Shown one piece after another: positions 7,759 to 16,285 of a DNA stretch of 64,000 nt; the stretch's first letter is position 1, and every line of letters begins with the position of its first letter. Below the pieces are notes generated by a model that saw nothing but the letters and a program-made list of their open reading frames with translations, searched no databases and had not been told where the DNA came from. Both the position numbers and the translations under genes were made by a program. Where the stretch lies: the NCBI GenBank assembly GCA_025353725.1, contig JANXOF010000065.1, positions 124,001-188,000 of the forward strand, read 5' to 3'. The DNA is from Polyangiaceae bacterium (lineage in GTDB: Bacteria > Myxococcota_A > Polyangia > Polyangiales > Polyangiaceae).

Positions 7759-8733
7759 GTGACTACGGAATGCGACGTCGCTTGCTTCGGCGAGCTCCTT
7801 TGGGATTTTTTTGAAGCGGACGCGAAGGCCGACAAGGAGCCTATCGCGCGGAGCTTTCGCCGTGAACTCGGAGGAGCGTCCGCGAACGTCGCGTGTGTCC
7901 TTGCTCGGCTCGGCGTCAAAGCGAGCGCGATTGGCGGGATAGGCGACGACAAGCTCGGCGACACTCTCAAGATGCAGCTCGCGGCGGACGGCGTCGACGT
8001 GGCCCATCTCGCGCGCATCAAAAACGCGCGCACAGGCCTTACCTTTGTCACCCTCGACGCGCTCGGCGAGCCCTCGTTCCTGCCGTATCGACAGGGGACA
8101 GCGGATCTCGCTCTCGAGGCCTCCCACATTACGGCTCCGATGGCGAAAGTGCGCGTTGCCGTCTTGGGCTCGACGAGCATGTTGCCATCGCTTCGCGGCG
8201 CGACCCTCAAGTTTCTTGACGCGCTAAAAAAGGCGAAAGGGACGCTTCTCGTCGACCTCAACGTCCGCCCGCACCTTTGGGAAAGCGTCGAGGCGATGAA
8301 AGCGGGGACCCAAGAACTCGCGTCGCGCGCGGCGGTCATCAAGGGCTCCGAAAAGGACCTCGGCGCTGTCGCGGGCAAGCGAGGGATGACATGGCTCGAG
8401 GAACACGCGAAGGGCGCGACCTGGGTGCTCACCCGTGGCGAAAACGGCGTGGCGTGCGTCGGCCCTCACGGGCAGGTCACACTCCCGACGAAGCGCGTTC
8501 GGTGCATTGACGCGACCGGGGCAGGGGACGCCTTCATGGCGGGACTCGTCGCGGTGATCGTGCGTTCGGGCGCGAAGCCCGGTTCAGCCGAGTGGAACGA
8601 TCCAAAACTTTGGTCGCGCGCGCTCGACGTCGGACAGCAGCTCGGCGCGAAGGCCATCTCTGCCGTCGGCGCCTTGACCGGGATTGGCCTCTTGGATGAT
8701 CTGCGCGCGCGCATCGAAGCCCCGAAAAGATAA
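7759..8733 (+). CDS. PfkB-family carbohydrate kinase, fructokinase-like
   Basis: A 324-residue ribokinase-fold sugar kinase that would phosphorylate a sugar with ATP in the cytosol. It shows the N-terminal GELLWD start of the fructokinase type, the GG-containing substrate motif (ELGGASANVACVLARLG), the NVRPHLW segment and the C-terminal signature DATGAGDAFMAG with catalytic base Asp257. The substrate cannot be told from sequence alone; fructose is the usual one for this subgroup. GTG start, 18 nt after recO. Confidence 0.88.
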   Translation: MTTECDVACFGELLWDFFEADAKADKEPIARSFRRELGGASANVACVLARLGVKASAIGGIGDDKLGDTLKMQLAADGVDVAHLARIKNARTGLTFVTLDALGEPSFLPYRQGTADLALEASHITAPMAKVRVAVLGSTSMLPSLRGATLKFLDALKKAKGTLLVDLNVRPHLWESVEAMKAGTQELASRAAVIKGSEKDLGAVAGKRGMTWLEEHAKGATWVLTRGENGVACVGPHGQVTLPTKRVRCIDATGAGDAFMAGLVAVIVRSGAKPGSAEWNDPKLWSRALDVGQQLGAKAISAVGALTGIGLLDDLRARIEAPKR

Positions 8734-8739
8734 AAAGCG

Positions 8740-9096
8740 ATGGACCCGCGATTCCGAGCCAAGGCCCTTCGATCCCCCCGCGGCGCGAAAGTAAGCGAAA
8801 TCGATTGGGGTGACGGTCACCAAAGCGTGTATCCGCACGATGTTTTGCGTGGGTATTGCCCGTGCGCCGGCTGCCAAGGCCATGAAGGTACGATTAAGTT
8901 CGTCAAGCCCACGTCCGATATTCAAATGGAGCTCGACGCGATTGACCCGGTGGGCAACTACGCTCTTCAGCTCACGTGGTTCGACGGTCATTCGAGCGGC
9001 CTGTATTCGTATACGTACTTACGTGCACTCTGCCACTGTGACGTGTGCCGGCCGGGGGTCGCGAAGGAAGAGCGCGCCGAGCTCGCGCGTTCTTGA
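8740..9096 (+). CDS. DUF971 protein (gamma-butyrobetaine hydroxylase-like N-terminal domain)
   Basis: A 118-residue stand-alone DUF971 domain. It has the pattern DWGDGHQSVYPHDVLRGYCPCAGCQGHEG, quoted here as two motifs: WGDGHQSVYPHDVLR and CPCAGCQG, then LTWFDGHSSGLYSYTYLR and a terminal CHCDVC. In larger proteins this fold binds zinc or acts beside Fe-S/oxygenase domains; alone its role is unknown, with Fe-S cluster handling often suggested. Extra CHCDVC near the end adds two more cysteines. ATG start, 6 nt after the kinase and 3 nt before murJ. Confidence 0.85.
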   Translation: MDPRFRAKALRSPRGAKVSEIDWGDGHQSVYPHDVLRGYCPCAGCQGHEGTIKFVKPTSDIQMELDAIDPVGNYALQLTWFDGHSSGLYSYTYLRALCHCDVCRPGVAKEERAELARS

Positions 9097-9099
9097 AGC

Positions 9100-10764
9100 A
9101 TGAACGAGACGCGCGTAGAACCGGACGAAGCCCCGCGCGAAGCGTCACGTGCCACGGATGCTGCAGCGGACGGTAAAGCGGAGCGAGCGCGCGTTGTAAG
9201 GCGCGCAGGCGTGGTGGGCGCGGGGACGCTTGCTTCCCGCGCGCTCGGGTTCGTTCGCGACATGGTCATAGCCGCGCTTTTTACGCGCGCGGAGACCGAC
9301 GCGTTTGCCGTTGCTTTAACGATCCCCAACACGCTTCGTCAGCTCCTCGCGGAAGGCGCCGTCTCCAGCGCTGTCGTGCCCGTGCTCGCCGGGCGACTCG
9401 CTCACGGCGGCGACGCGGAAGGTCGCGCGTTTTTCGCTCGCGCGCGCGGCATTTCATGGGTTGTGCTCGCCTTCGTGTCGGTGCTCGGTGTGGCCTTCGC
9501 CGGGTCTCTCACGGAGGTTTTTGCGCCGGGGTTTCACAAGACGCCCGGTCAGTTCGAACGCACGGCGACGATGACCCGGTGGATGTTTCCGTACATCTTT
9601 TTCATGGGAACCGCGGCGCTCGGAATGGCCGCGCTCAACGCGAAGAAAAAATTCGCGGTCGCGGCGTTCGCGCCGGGTCTCTTCAACGTGGCGCTTATCG
9701 GCGCGGCGTTCGCCTTACGCGCGCCGCTGGCGTCGCGAGGCATTGACCCCTCACTCTCGCTCGCGGTGGGCGTGCTCCTCGGCGGGCTCTTGCAGGTGGT
9801 GGCGCAGGTGCCTGCGCTCAGGGCCGTAGGCTACGCGAGTCTCCCGAAGCTAGACCTTTCGGACCCCCACGTGCGCGAGATGTTTAGGCGGATTTTGCCC
9901 ATGACGCTGGGGCTCGGCGTCTACTATGTAGATATCACGCTTTCGCGTCGTTTCTTGTCGGAGTTTGGCGAGGGGCCGCCGAGTTACTTCTTTTGGGCTT
10001 CTCGACTATGCGACTTTCCGCAAGGCATCTTCGTCATGGCACTTTCGACGGCGGCGCTCCCGTCGCTCGCAACGTTTGCCGCAAATGGGAACGTCGACGA
10101 GTTCGTAAAAACGTGGGCTCACGGCCTTCGCCTTTCGCTCTTCGTGGCCGTGCCTTGCAGCGCGGCGCTCGTCGTTTTGAGCGAACCGCTCGTCGTGCTT
10201 CTCTTTCAGCGCGGCGAGTTCGACGCGTTCGCTGCTCAGCAGACGGCGCGCGCGCTCGCGTGGCAAGGGGGCGCTATTTTTACGGTGTCGGCGGTGCGCC
10301 AACTCGTGCCGGCGTTTCACGCGCTCGGTGACACGCGAACGCCGGTGGTCGTCAGCGCGCTCGACTTGGTCGCCTTTGTGGTCTTGGCGGTGACGCTCCG
10401 TGAACCGTACGGGCACGTGGGCGTGAGCATGGCCGTGGCCGGGTCGAGTGCGGTGCAGATGGGACTTCTTTTTCTCGGCTTAAAGCGCAAGCTTGGCAGT
10501 TTTCAAGCGGCAGAGCTTGGCGCATCGGTGGCGCGCATCGGTGTAGCGTCGTTGGTTGCGGCCGTGGCTGCCTGGGCGGCGGCGCGCGGCCTGTCCGGGC
10601 TCGGTTCAGGCGCGTTTGCTCGCGCCCTACCTGGTCTTTGCGCGAGCGTCGTTTTTAGTGCGCTCTATTTCGTCGTTGTCTGGCGCCTCGGTTCCCCCGA
10701 GCTTTCGGAGCTGGCGGGCCCTCTGCGTAACCGCTTCGCGCGCCGCTTCGCCCGTCGGGTGTGA
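9100..10764 (+). CDS. murJ: Lipid II flippase MurJ
   Basis: A 554-residue multi-pass inner-membrane protein that moves lipid II across the membrane for peptidoglycan synthesis. After a 35-residue charged N terminus it begins with VVGAGTLASRALGFVRDMVI, typical of MurJ helix 1, then the AVALTIPNTLRQLLAEGAVS segment with the conserved Arg and Glu. The RLCDFPQGIFVMALSTAALP stretch and the LLFQRGEFD loop are also family signatures. The length fits a 14-helix protein. It is part of the plus-strand run and may share a promoter with recO and DUF971. Confidence 0.95.
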   Translation: MNETRVEPDEAPREASRATDAAADGKAERARVVRRAGVVGAGTLASRALGFVRDMVIAALFTRAETDAFAVALTIPNTLRQLLAEGAVSSAVVPVLAGRLAHGGDAEGRAFFARARGISWVVLAFVSVLGVAFAGSLTEVFAPGFHKTPGQFERTATMTRWMFPYIFFMGTAALGMAALNAKKKFAVAAFAPGLFNVALIGAAFALRAPLASRGIDPSLSLAVGVLLGGLLQVVAQVPALRAVGYASLPKLDLSDPHVREMFRRILPMTLGLGVYYVDITLSRRFLSEFGEGPPSYFFWASRLCDFPQGIFVMALSTAALPSLATFAANGNVDEFVKTWAHGLRLSLFVAVPCSAALVVLSEPLVVLLFQRGEFDAFAAQQTARALAWQGGAIFTVSAVRQLVPAFHALGDTRTPVVVSALDLVAFVVLAVTLREPYGHVGVSMAVAGSSAVQMGLLFLGLKRKLGSFQAAELGASVARIGVASLVAAVAAWAAARGLSGLGSGAFARALPGLCASVVFSALYFVVVWRLGSPELSELAGPLRNRFARRFARRV

Positions 10765-10825
10765 GCGAGGGCCGAGACGCATGCCGTAGCGAAGGGGCGA
10801 AGGTACGACTAGAGTGCCGCGGACT

Positions 10826-11512
10826 ATGGCGACCCCTACGAAAGTTGCGAAGAAAGCACCCGTGAAGGAGGTCCGAATCGCGACCGCGGAGTTTATGGCG
10901 GGCGCACAGAAGCAAGAGCAGCTCCCCGCACCGACCGGACCCGAAATTGCGTTCGCGGGGCGGTCGAACGTCGGCAAGTCGAGCCTGCTCAACATGATGC
11001 TCGCTCGAAAGGGCCTCGCGCGAACCAGTCGCACCCCGGGCTGCACGCGCCAAATCAACTTTTTTGACATTGCGGTGGCGGGCGGCCCAAAGCTCACGTT
11101 CGTCGACCTTCCCGGATACGGCTACGCGAAGGTGTCGAAGGTCGAATCCCGTGATTGGAAGAAGCTGCTCGAAGGCTACCTTCAAGATCGCACGACGCTT
11201 GAAGCCGTGGTGGTCCTCGCCGACGCGCGCCGGGGCGTCGAGCAAGACGAACAAGATCTCGTCGACTTCCTAAGGCTTCGCCAAGGGCTCCCCGTGTTCA
11301 TTGCCGTCACCAAGCTCGATAAGCTGTCGCGTTCGGCGCAAAAGCCGCGCCTCAAAGAGATTGAGCGTGAGTCCGGTGTGAAGGTCATCGGCACGAGCGC
11401 CGAGACTGGCGCGGGCCGCGAGGAGCTATGGAATCGCCTGTTGCGCGTAACCACGCACACTCTGCCAGGTGTCGAGCTCGACACCGAGACCGAAAGCCTA
11501 AACCTCGGATAG
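10826..11512 (+). CDS. engB: Ribosome biogenesis GTPase YsxC/EngB
   Basis: A 228-residue TRAFAC-class GTPase needed for 50S subunit assembly. The G1 loop is GRSNVGKSS (residues 45-53), followed by the Thr-containing switch SRTPGCTRQINFF, G3 DLPGYGYA, and G4 TKLDKLS. The N-terminal 25 residues are Lys-rich. I prefer ATG at 10826 (MATPTKVAKK) over GTG at 10814. The gap after murJ is 61 nt, so it may have its own promoter. Confidence 0.95.
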   Translation: MATPTKVAKKAPVKEVRIATAEFMAGAQKQEQLPAPTGPEIAFAGRSNVGKSSLLNMMLARKGLARTSRTPGCTRQINFFDIAVAGGPKLTFVDLPGYGYAKVSKVESRDWKKLLEGYLQDRTTLEAVVVLADARRGVEQDEQDLVDFLRLRQGLPVFIAVTKLDKLSRSAQKPRLKEIERESGVKVIGTSAETGAGREELWNRLLRVTTHTLPGVELDTETESLNLG

Positions 11513-11526
11513 GCTCGTCCGAGGGA

Positions 11527-12471
11527 ATGACGAACGCGCGGACGCCTACTCGTCTTTCCTGGGTTGCTCTCGCGGCTTTCGTAGCGATTTGCGCGCCCGT
11601 AGGCCTCGTGACGTGTGCGCCGCATAAGCCTCCCGCGACGCTGCACGCGTCGGAGTCGTGGTGTCCTGATGGGTTCGAGGTCGGGCCTCGAGATACGTGT
11701 TTCGCCGTGCCGGCAGACAGCACGAAAGATACGCCGATTCTCATCTACCTTCACGGTCCGCACGAGGGACATGGCGCGAGCGAGGAGTGGGAACTTGTAA
11801 AGTCTGCCAAGGCGCGCGGTTTTGCGGTCGTCGTACCGCGCGGCAAGCGAGGCCTTTGCGCTCTTACCGCGGAGTTGAAGGCAAGCTTTTGCTGGCCACA
11901 CGAAACGGACGACCCTCAACCTTTTAAAGCGCTGGTAGGCGAGTGGGAGCGCGTTCTTTGGCAGGTCGACGCCATTCTCGAGTCAGGCACTCATAAGCGT
12001 TATGTGCTTGGCTTTTCCAACGGGGGTTTTTTTGCGGCCTATCTCGCCGAGCATGGGCTTTTCGCCGCCGAGGCCTACGCGATCGTTGGCAGTGGCGGCC
12101 CTCCGGGCCCGGCGTTGAAGCGGGCGTCGCCTGCACCCGTGTTGCTTCTCCACGCCGAAGGTGATCTCGTCGAAAGCGCTAGGGTAAAAGAACTTCACGA
12201 CGAGCTCGGTAAAGTGGCGTGGCCCCATGCATTCTGCACGCGTCCAGGAAGCGCGGTTCTCGCTGCGACAGATATCGAGGCGTCGCTCGACTTCTTCAAA
12301 CGCGTACGCGCGAGCCTCCCGAAACCGAACGCCGCGACCTACCCGTGCGAGGCGGGCACGTCGCCGGCGGAGCCATCACCGGCACCCGCGCGGGTGGTCG
12401 CTCCAGCCATTGCGCGCGACAAAGCACGGCCACCCGTGCGCCCGAAACGACCCATCAAGCCTCGACCTTGA
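11527..12471 (+). CDS. Alpha/beta-hydrolase-like exported protein, probable lipoprotein
   Basis: A 314-residue exported protein. The N terminus has a hydrophobic stretch ending VGLVTC, a likely lipobox. The body reads as an alpha/beta hydrolase: ILIYLHGPHEG (oxyanion region), the nucleophile elbow GFSNGGFF with Ser, an acidic turn LLLHAEGDLVE and a later PHAFC that may supply His. The C-terminal 50 residues are Pro/Ala/Lys-rich and basic. Substrate is unknown; poly-hydroxybutyrate depolymerase-like esterases have a similar outline. It follows engB by 14 nt and ends the plus-strand run. Confidence 0.7.
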   Translation: MTNARTPTRLSWVALAAFVAICAPVGLVTCAPHKPPATLHASESWCPDGFEVGPRDTCFAVPADSTKDTPILIYLHGPHEGHGASEEWELVKSAKARGFAVVVPRGKRGLCALTAELKASFCWPHETDDPQPFKALVGEWERVLWQVDAILESGTHKRYVLGFSNGGFFAAYLAEHGLFAAEAYAIVGSGGPPGPALKRASPAPVLLLHAEGDLVESARVKELHDELGKVAWPHAFCTRPGSAVLAATDIEASLDFFKRVRASLPKPNAATYPCEAGTSPAEPSPAPARVVAPAIARDKARPPVRPKRPIKPRP

Positions 12472-12501
12472 TGAATCGCGGGTGACATTGTCCCGCTCGC
12501 C

Positions 12502-12693
12502 GTGCGTCAGCCTCGCGGCAATGTTTCGGCGCTAATTGCGGAGTTCGCATCGCGCGAGTCCCAATTCGCAGCGGCCGAAGCATTCTTCGAAAAGTACGGA
12601 GTGCCGCCGCTGACAGACGAAGCGCTCACGCGTGTGAAGGGCGAGTGGCACGGTGCGCCCCTCCCGAAAGCGAAGCGGAAACGCGCGACGTGA
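12502..12693 (+). pseudogene. Truncated ribbon-helix-helix antitoxin of a decayed PIN module
   Basis: The frame encodes RGNVSALIAEFASRESQF, which looks like the second helix of a ribbon-helix-helix antitoxin, then a linker and the C-terminal part LTDEALTRVKGEWHGAP with a basic tail. The N-terminal beta strand that should bind DNA is missing, so the 5' end has been lost or mutated. The stop TGA overlaps the GTG start of the following toxin frame (GTGA at 12690-12693), the usual coupling in vapBC operons. An intact but divergent small protein is the less likely alternative. Confidence 0.55.
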
Positions 12694-13290
12694 TTCTTAC
12701 GTTCACGTTTGACACCGGCATGTTCATCGCGTTGGAACGCCGCAAACAGCGCGCCACTAAAGCTTTTCGGGCGTTCATTGAGCATGGCCATTTGCCAGTC
12801 GTTCCGGCCGTGGTTTACGGAGAGCGGTAGCGCGGCCTTCGCGCGATTCGAGAAGAGATTTCAGTGGCGGCCAGGTTAGGGCCAATGGCGTTGCCGCTCT
12901 TCTGCTCTTCTGCTCTTCCGCTCTTCCGCTCTTCCGCTCTTCCGCTCTTCCGCTCTTCCGCTCTTCCGTGCTGCCGTGCTGCCGTGCTGCCGTGCTGCCG
13001 TGCTGCCGTGCTGCCGTGCTGCCGTGCTGCCGTGCTGCCGTGCTGCCATGCTGCCGTGCTGCCGTGCTGCCGTGCTGCCGTGCTGCCGTGCTGCCGTGCT
13101 GCCGTGCTGCCGTGCTGCCGTGCTGCCGTGCTGCCGGCGAGGCACTTGCTGCGCTCCGAGATGCCACGCTAGCGGACGCTATCGTCATGGCATTCGGGGA
13201 GGCGGCATCGTCTACACCGCAGAACTCGTCGACATCGGTCGCCGACCGACCGACTGGATGCGGTACTGCGGCGTCCCGGGAGAGCGGGTG
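12690..13290 (+). pseudogene. PIN-domain toxin (VapC-like) broken by a nonsense codon and an octanucleotide array
   Basis: The 5' part (GTG 12690) encodes FTFDTGMFIALERRKQRATK and VVPAVVYGER, the start of a PIN ribonuclease. A TAG at 12828-12830 then stands where the family normally has Trp (ExWRG). The same frame continues RGLRAIREEISVAARLGPMA before running into the tandem array at 12897-13136. After the array another frame resumes with AGEALAALRDATLADAIVMA, and a further frame gives GGGIVYTAELVDI, the C-terminal PIN strand. So the toxin has one nonsense codon, an expanded array in its middle and at least one further frameshift. It cannot make an active nuclease. Confidence 0.75.
12897..13136. 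repeat. Two-family octanucleotide tandem array
   Basis: Nine 8-bp units of the ctcttccg type (the first two are ctcttctg) occupy 12897-12968. A two-base junction follows, then twenty 8-bp units of ctgccgtg at 12971-13130 (one is ctgccatg, 13043-13050) and a final partial unit. Units are nearly identical, implying recent expansion by slippage. Neither unit contains a stop in any plus frame, so the array keeps long open frames that are not genes. It sits inside a dead PIN toxin gene. Confidence 0.97.
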
Positions 13291-13355
13291 AGATCGAGTG
13301 TGAGACTGGGGCTTGAAAACCTGCTCGCGCTGGGCTAGGTTCCGCTTCGTCTACC

Positions 13356-13427
13356 GGGCGCATAACTCAGCGGTAGAGTGCGACCTTCACACGGTTGAAG
13401 TCGGGGGTTCAAGTCCCTCTGCGCCCA
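13356..13427 (+). tRNA. tRNA-Val (anticodon CAC)
   Basis: The cloverleaf is complete. Acceptor stem GGGCGCA pairs with TGCGCCC, the D stem is ACTC/GAGT, the anticodon stem CGACC/GGTTG encloses TTCACAC giving anticodon CAC, and the T loop is TTCAAGT. The discriminator base is A at 13427 and CCA is not encoded. It reads GTG codons. It lies between the dead PIN module and an IS remnant, and tRNA genes are common integration sites. Confidence 0.95.
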
Positions 13428-13891
13428 CGAGGTTTCGAGATTCTTGTTCGCGGTCGGCAAACCCTGGGAGGGAGCTGCACCTCTCCCCCACATCCTTGTT
13501 GCGTGCGTGCGCGCAGGCTCTTCTACACTTTTGATTCTGAGGTGGGGACTTCGGACATCGCGGGTCGGCGCAGAGGCCGAGTTGAGCGTTACCACCGGGG
13601 TTTGGAGTCACTGCCGGCGGAGTTCAGCCGCCCGCTGAACGTTTCCATTACGTCCCGGTCGGAGAGGGCCGAAGTCTCGCCCTCGGAGGCATCGACCCTC
13701 CTGCTTGCGAGGAGCTGGGCGAGGTGCTCGGCATCCAGCTGGTCGCGGGTCCGAACCAACAAATTCCATAGCTTGTCAACGTCGGCCTGATCCAGATGCC
13801 ACACCACCACTGCGAGGTAGAGCCTCGCGGGCGGCCGCGAACGCCTCGAGTAAGGCGCCCGTAGGCTCCGGCGAGAGGCGGGCTACACGGG
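13428..13891. other. Eroded region without a supportable gene
   Basis: Between tRNA-Val and the transposase tail I see no gene that I can support. A minus-strand open frame at 13589-13810 (73 codons, starting MVVWHLDQADVDKLWNLL) has a plausible protein-like composition but no family match or ribosome-binding site. A G-rich/C-rich imperfect hairpin at 13465-13490 resembles others in the window. Confidence 0.4.
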
Positions 13892-14353
13892 AGCCAGCAG
13901 CCGAAGGCAAAGAGTCTCCTCCACGAGATGATGAACGCAGCGACGAAGGCCGAGTGCGAGCGCCTGACGGCAACCTTCGCGACTGGCTACGAAGCGAAGT
14001 GTCCGAAGGCCGTGAAGTCACTCCAGACGCACTTCGACTTTCCCGCCGAGCACGGGAAGCGCCTGCGTACGACGAACCCGATCAAATCGACGTTTGCGAC
14101 GGTGAAGCTTCGTCAGCGTGTGACGAAGGGCGCAGGCTCGCGCAAGGCCGGACTCGCCATGGCCTACCGCTTGCTGCTCCTCGCTGAGGCAAGCTGGGGT
14201 CGCCTAAACGGACACGAACTCTTGCCGCTCGTCCGCGCCGGAATTTAGTTTCTCGATGGCGTTCGCGTCGAGCGCGCTCCGCTCGCGCCGGATGTCGACA
14301 CGATCAAGCCGCATAGGAAGACAAAGATTCAACCTCAGAAGGTCGCCGCTTGA
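13892..14353 (+). mobile_element. C-terminal remnant of an IS256-family transposase
   Basis: The frame reads QPKAKSLLHEMMNAATKAEC, then ATFATGYEAKCPKAVKSL, FDFPAEHGKRLRTTNPIKST, FATVKLRQRVTKGAGSRKAG and LAMAYRLLLLAEASWGRLN, the conserved end of IS256/Mutator transposases (usual text DFPAEHWKHLRTTNPIES). The N-terminal two thirds with the first DDE residues is absent. A TAG at 14246-14248 interrupts the frame, which continues FLDGVRVE to a second stop at 14351-14353. No terminal inverted repeats were recognised. This is a dead transposase tail. Confidence 0.85.
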
Positions 14354-14506
14354 TCAGCCCCTGATCCACAACTCGCTGCTTCGAGCGGCCGAGGCGAGTC
14401 CCGTTCGCGGCCACCGCGTACGCGTAAATCCCCTTCAGACCGCGAGCACCGTTTAGCGCTGCGGTGCAGATGTGGCCTGCGACTAAACCTGTTACACTCG
14501 ACTGCA

Positions 14507-15045
14507 ATGCGCTCGACTTCTGGGCTTCTCATTGTGGCCCTTTTTGGTTGCGCTCACACGTATACCTTCGACCTGAGGACGACGCCGGGTTCATCGGCGA
14601 CGTGACCGGCCGCTTCGAAAGAGAAAACGAGAAGATAGAAGTATGTCCGGCAACAGGTCGCTCGTTCTGCGTGGAGGACACATGCGGAAAGCGTCAGTGC
14701 CACGACATGCTCTTGGGAAGAACGGACCGCTTCGAAAACGGAACTTCCGACTGGGCTTGCGATTGCTACGGGTCTGAATGTTTTGACTACAGCAGTGGCT
14801 TGACCCTGACCGTCAAAATCATAGAAAACGGAAACGCTCGTATCGCGCGCGCTGTCGCTGCCACGACCGGCGTGAGGAACGACGTTGCCGAAGAGGCGAG
14901 CGGAAACTCTACTACGCTAAGAATTGTTCCTTACAACAACCCGGATTCGGGTTCCCGCGCTGTCATCGTCTTCGGACGCGAAACGCCGCGTGATTTGAGC
15001 GAGTGGAAGCAAACCGCTACGGCTAAAAACGTTTGCGCAAACTGA
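14507..15045 (+). pseudogene. Cys-rich lipoprotein with a probable frameshift after its signal peptide
   Basis: ATG at 14507 opens a short frame MRSTSGLLIVALFGCAHTYT with a clear lipobox (ALFGC), but this frame stops at 14603. A second frame, open from 14464, encodes the likely mature protein from about 14575 (PEDDAGFIGDVTGRFE) to the stop at 15043, with many Cys residues (CPATGRSFCVEDTC, WACDCYGSECFD). The two frames overlap at about 14560-14605, so a one-base indel there would separate signal peptide from body. I do not recognise the body. A sequencing error is possible. Confidence 0.5.
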
Positions 15046-15187
15046 GTACCTCAATCTCCGAGCGCGATATCAATACGAGGGGACGCACCGGTTTACTCAG
15101 CGAACGTTGCTGCACTTCGGTGCAAAACAGCCAGGGCGTAGGTGACAACGGCCGCTCTCGTTCGTACTAAGAAGCGAACGGGCTACG

Positions 15188-15631
15188 TCAAAAGCGTCCC
15201 GAAACGTCGAAACCTAGGGCGGTACAAGAGACGTTTGGTGCCAGTGAGAAAGAAGAAAACTTCTGGCTTCGAGAACGGATGGCGTCGAACTCGCTGTTGC
15301 GCAAAAGCTCATTCACCGTTTTGCGTTCCGACGTGAGGATCCGAAAAAGCCCATAACCCTGCATAACGCCGTCGAGCATAGCGACCAGCGCTGCCCCGTA
15401 CGCCAACGGCGCCAACGCGAACGCAAGGCCAGTCATGTACTTCGTTTCGACCGCCGCTTGCGTGTATACGAAAGCTAGTCTGCCGCCGGTGTACGCGGGC
15501 CCTAACACTGGAATGAACAACGCGAGGGCCCAGGAGTTCACTTGGCTTTCTATCGGCTCGCTGGACTCAGACGCAGTTTTTAGGAGCACGGCCCCCATCG
15601 TTGCCGCGAACAGGTAAGACCCGATACACAC
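15188..15631 (-). CDS. Hypothetical small membrane protein
   Basis: A 147-codon frame with three hydrophobic segments (MCIGSYLFAATMGAVLL, WALALFIPVLGPAYTGG, MTGLAFALAPLAYGAALVAM), which looks like a real polytopic membrane protein. The start codon is GTG. A signal-peptide-like segment (VPAAALLMLTASTALADGA) lies upstream in another frame, ending near 15670, so the gene may have lost its N terminus by frameshift. No family is recognised. Confidence 0.4.
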   Translation of the reverse strand: MCIGSYLFAATMGAVLLKTASESSEPIESQVNSWALALFIPVLGPAYTGGRLAFVYTQAAVETKYMTGLAFALAPLAYGAALVAMLDGVMQGYGLFRILTSERKTVNELLRNSEFDAIRSRSQKFSSFSLAPNVSCTALGFDVSGRF

Positions 15632-16285
15632 GGCTGCCCCCTCGACGACTTGCTGTTCTTGTCTGCGTCACAACGCGAGCCGTTCCTGCGCTGGCGTTCC
15701 GGCGACTACGGCCCCATCCGCGAGTGCAGTCGAAGCGGTGAGCATCAGCAGCGCAGCCGCAGGCACGCGTGCGCAATTGCAAAGGCACAAAGAGAAACTC
15801 GTTGAGTGGTTGAACCAGCTTACCAGTTGCCCGCTCAGTCGTCCAGGTTGTGCTTGCCGGGCCGTGATGTTGCCGGCGTTGTTTAGAGGCGAGGCTCGTG
15901 TACGCCGGTGCCACTGCGACGGAGACGGGCACGGTAAGGGGACCAGGCTCAGCAAGAGCGCAACGCCTAGAGCACGGGGCGTAGCGTCGCGACGCTCGCG
16001 ATTTCCACGAGCTTCGCGCGCGCGCCGGCGACTTCGAGCACGTATCGGGTGCGTAGTTGATTCAAAGGCCTTCGAGGGGGGAAGGAGCTGCGCCTCCCTC
16101 CCGAGGCCCCCCTTGCGGGCGCGAGCTGAAGTGGACCCGAGGGTAGCTGCGAATACACTTGGGCGCCGAATGGGCGGTAGAGCGGAACTCGGCAACATTG
16201 AACTCCGACGCGACCGTCGAACGCCTCAATGCCTCAACGCGTCGAGCGCGTCGAGCGCGTCGTGCGCGTCGTTCGCGTGCGACGA
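15632..16285. other. Accessory region with repeats and no supportable gene
   Basis: Several long open frames exist on both strands but they have Arg/Ala/Ser-rich shadow composition and no motif. The region holds an imperfect G-rich/C-rich palindrome at 16075-16112 and a short 9-bp tandem repeat (cgcgtcgag type) at about 16239-16278. A broken signal-peptide-like frame lies on the minus strand at about 15670-15960. Confidence 0.4.

Noticed and set aside
12897-13136. CRISPR array
   Set aside because: Units are contiguous 8-mers with no spacers; no cas genes are near.
12775-13338. Long open frames on both strands made of LPCCRAAV or STAARQHG repeats
   Set aside because: They are produced by stop-free octamer units and have no gene features.
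13335-13595. Minus-strand frame reading RDLNPRLQPCEGRTLPLSYA
   Set aside because: It is the reverse complement of tRNA-Val and matches the well-known spurious protein produced by antisense translation of tRNA genes.
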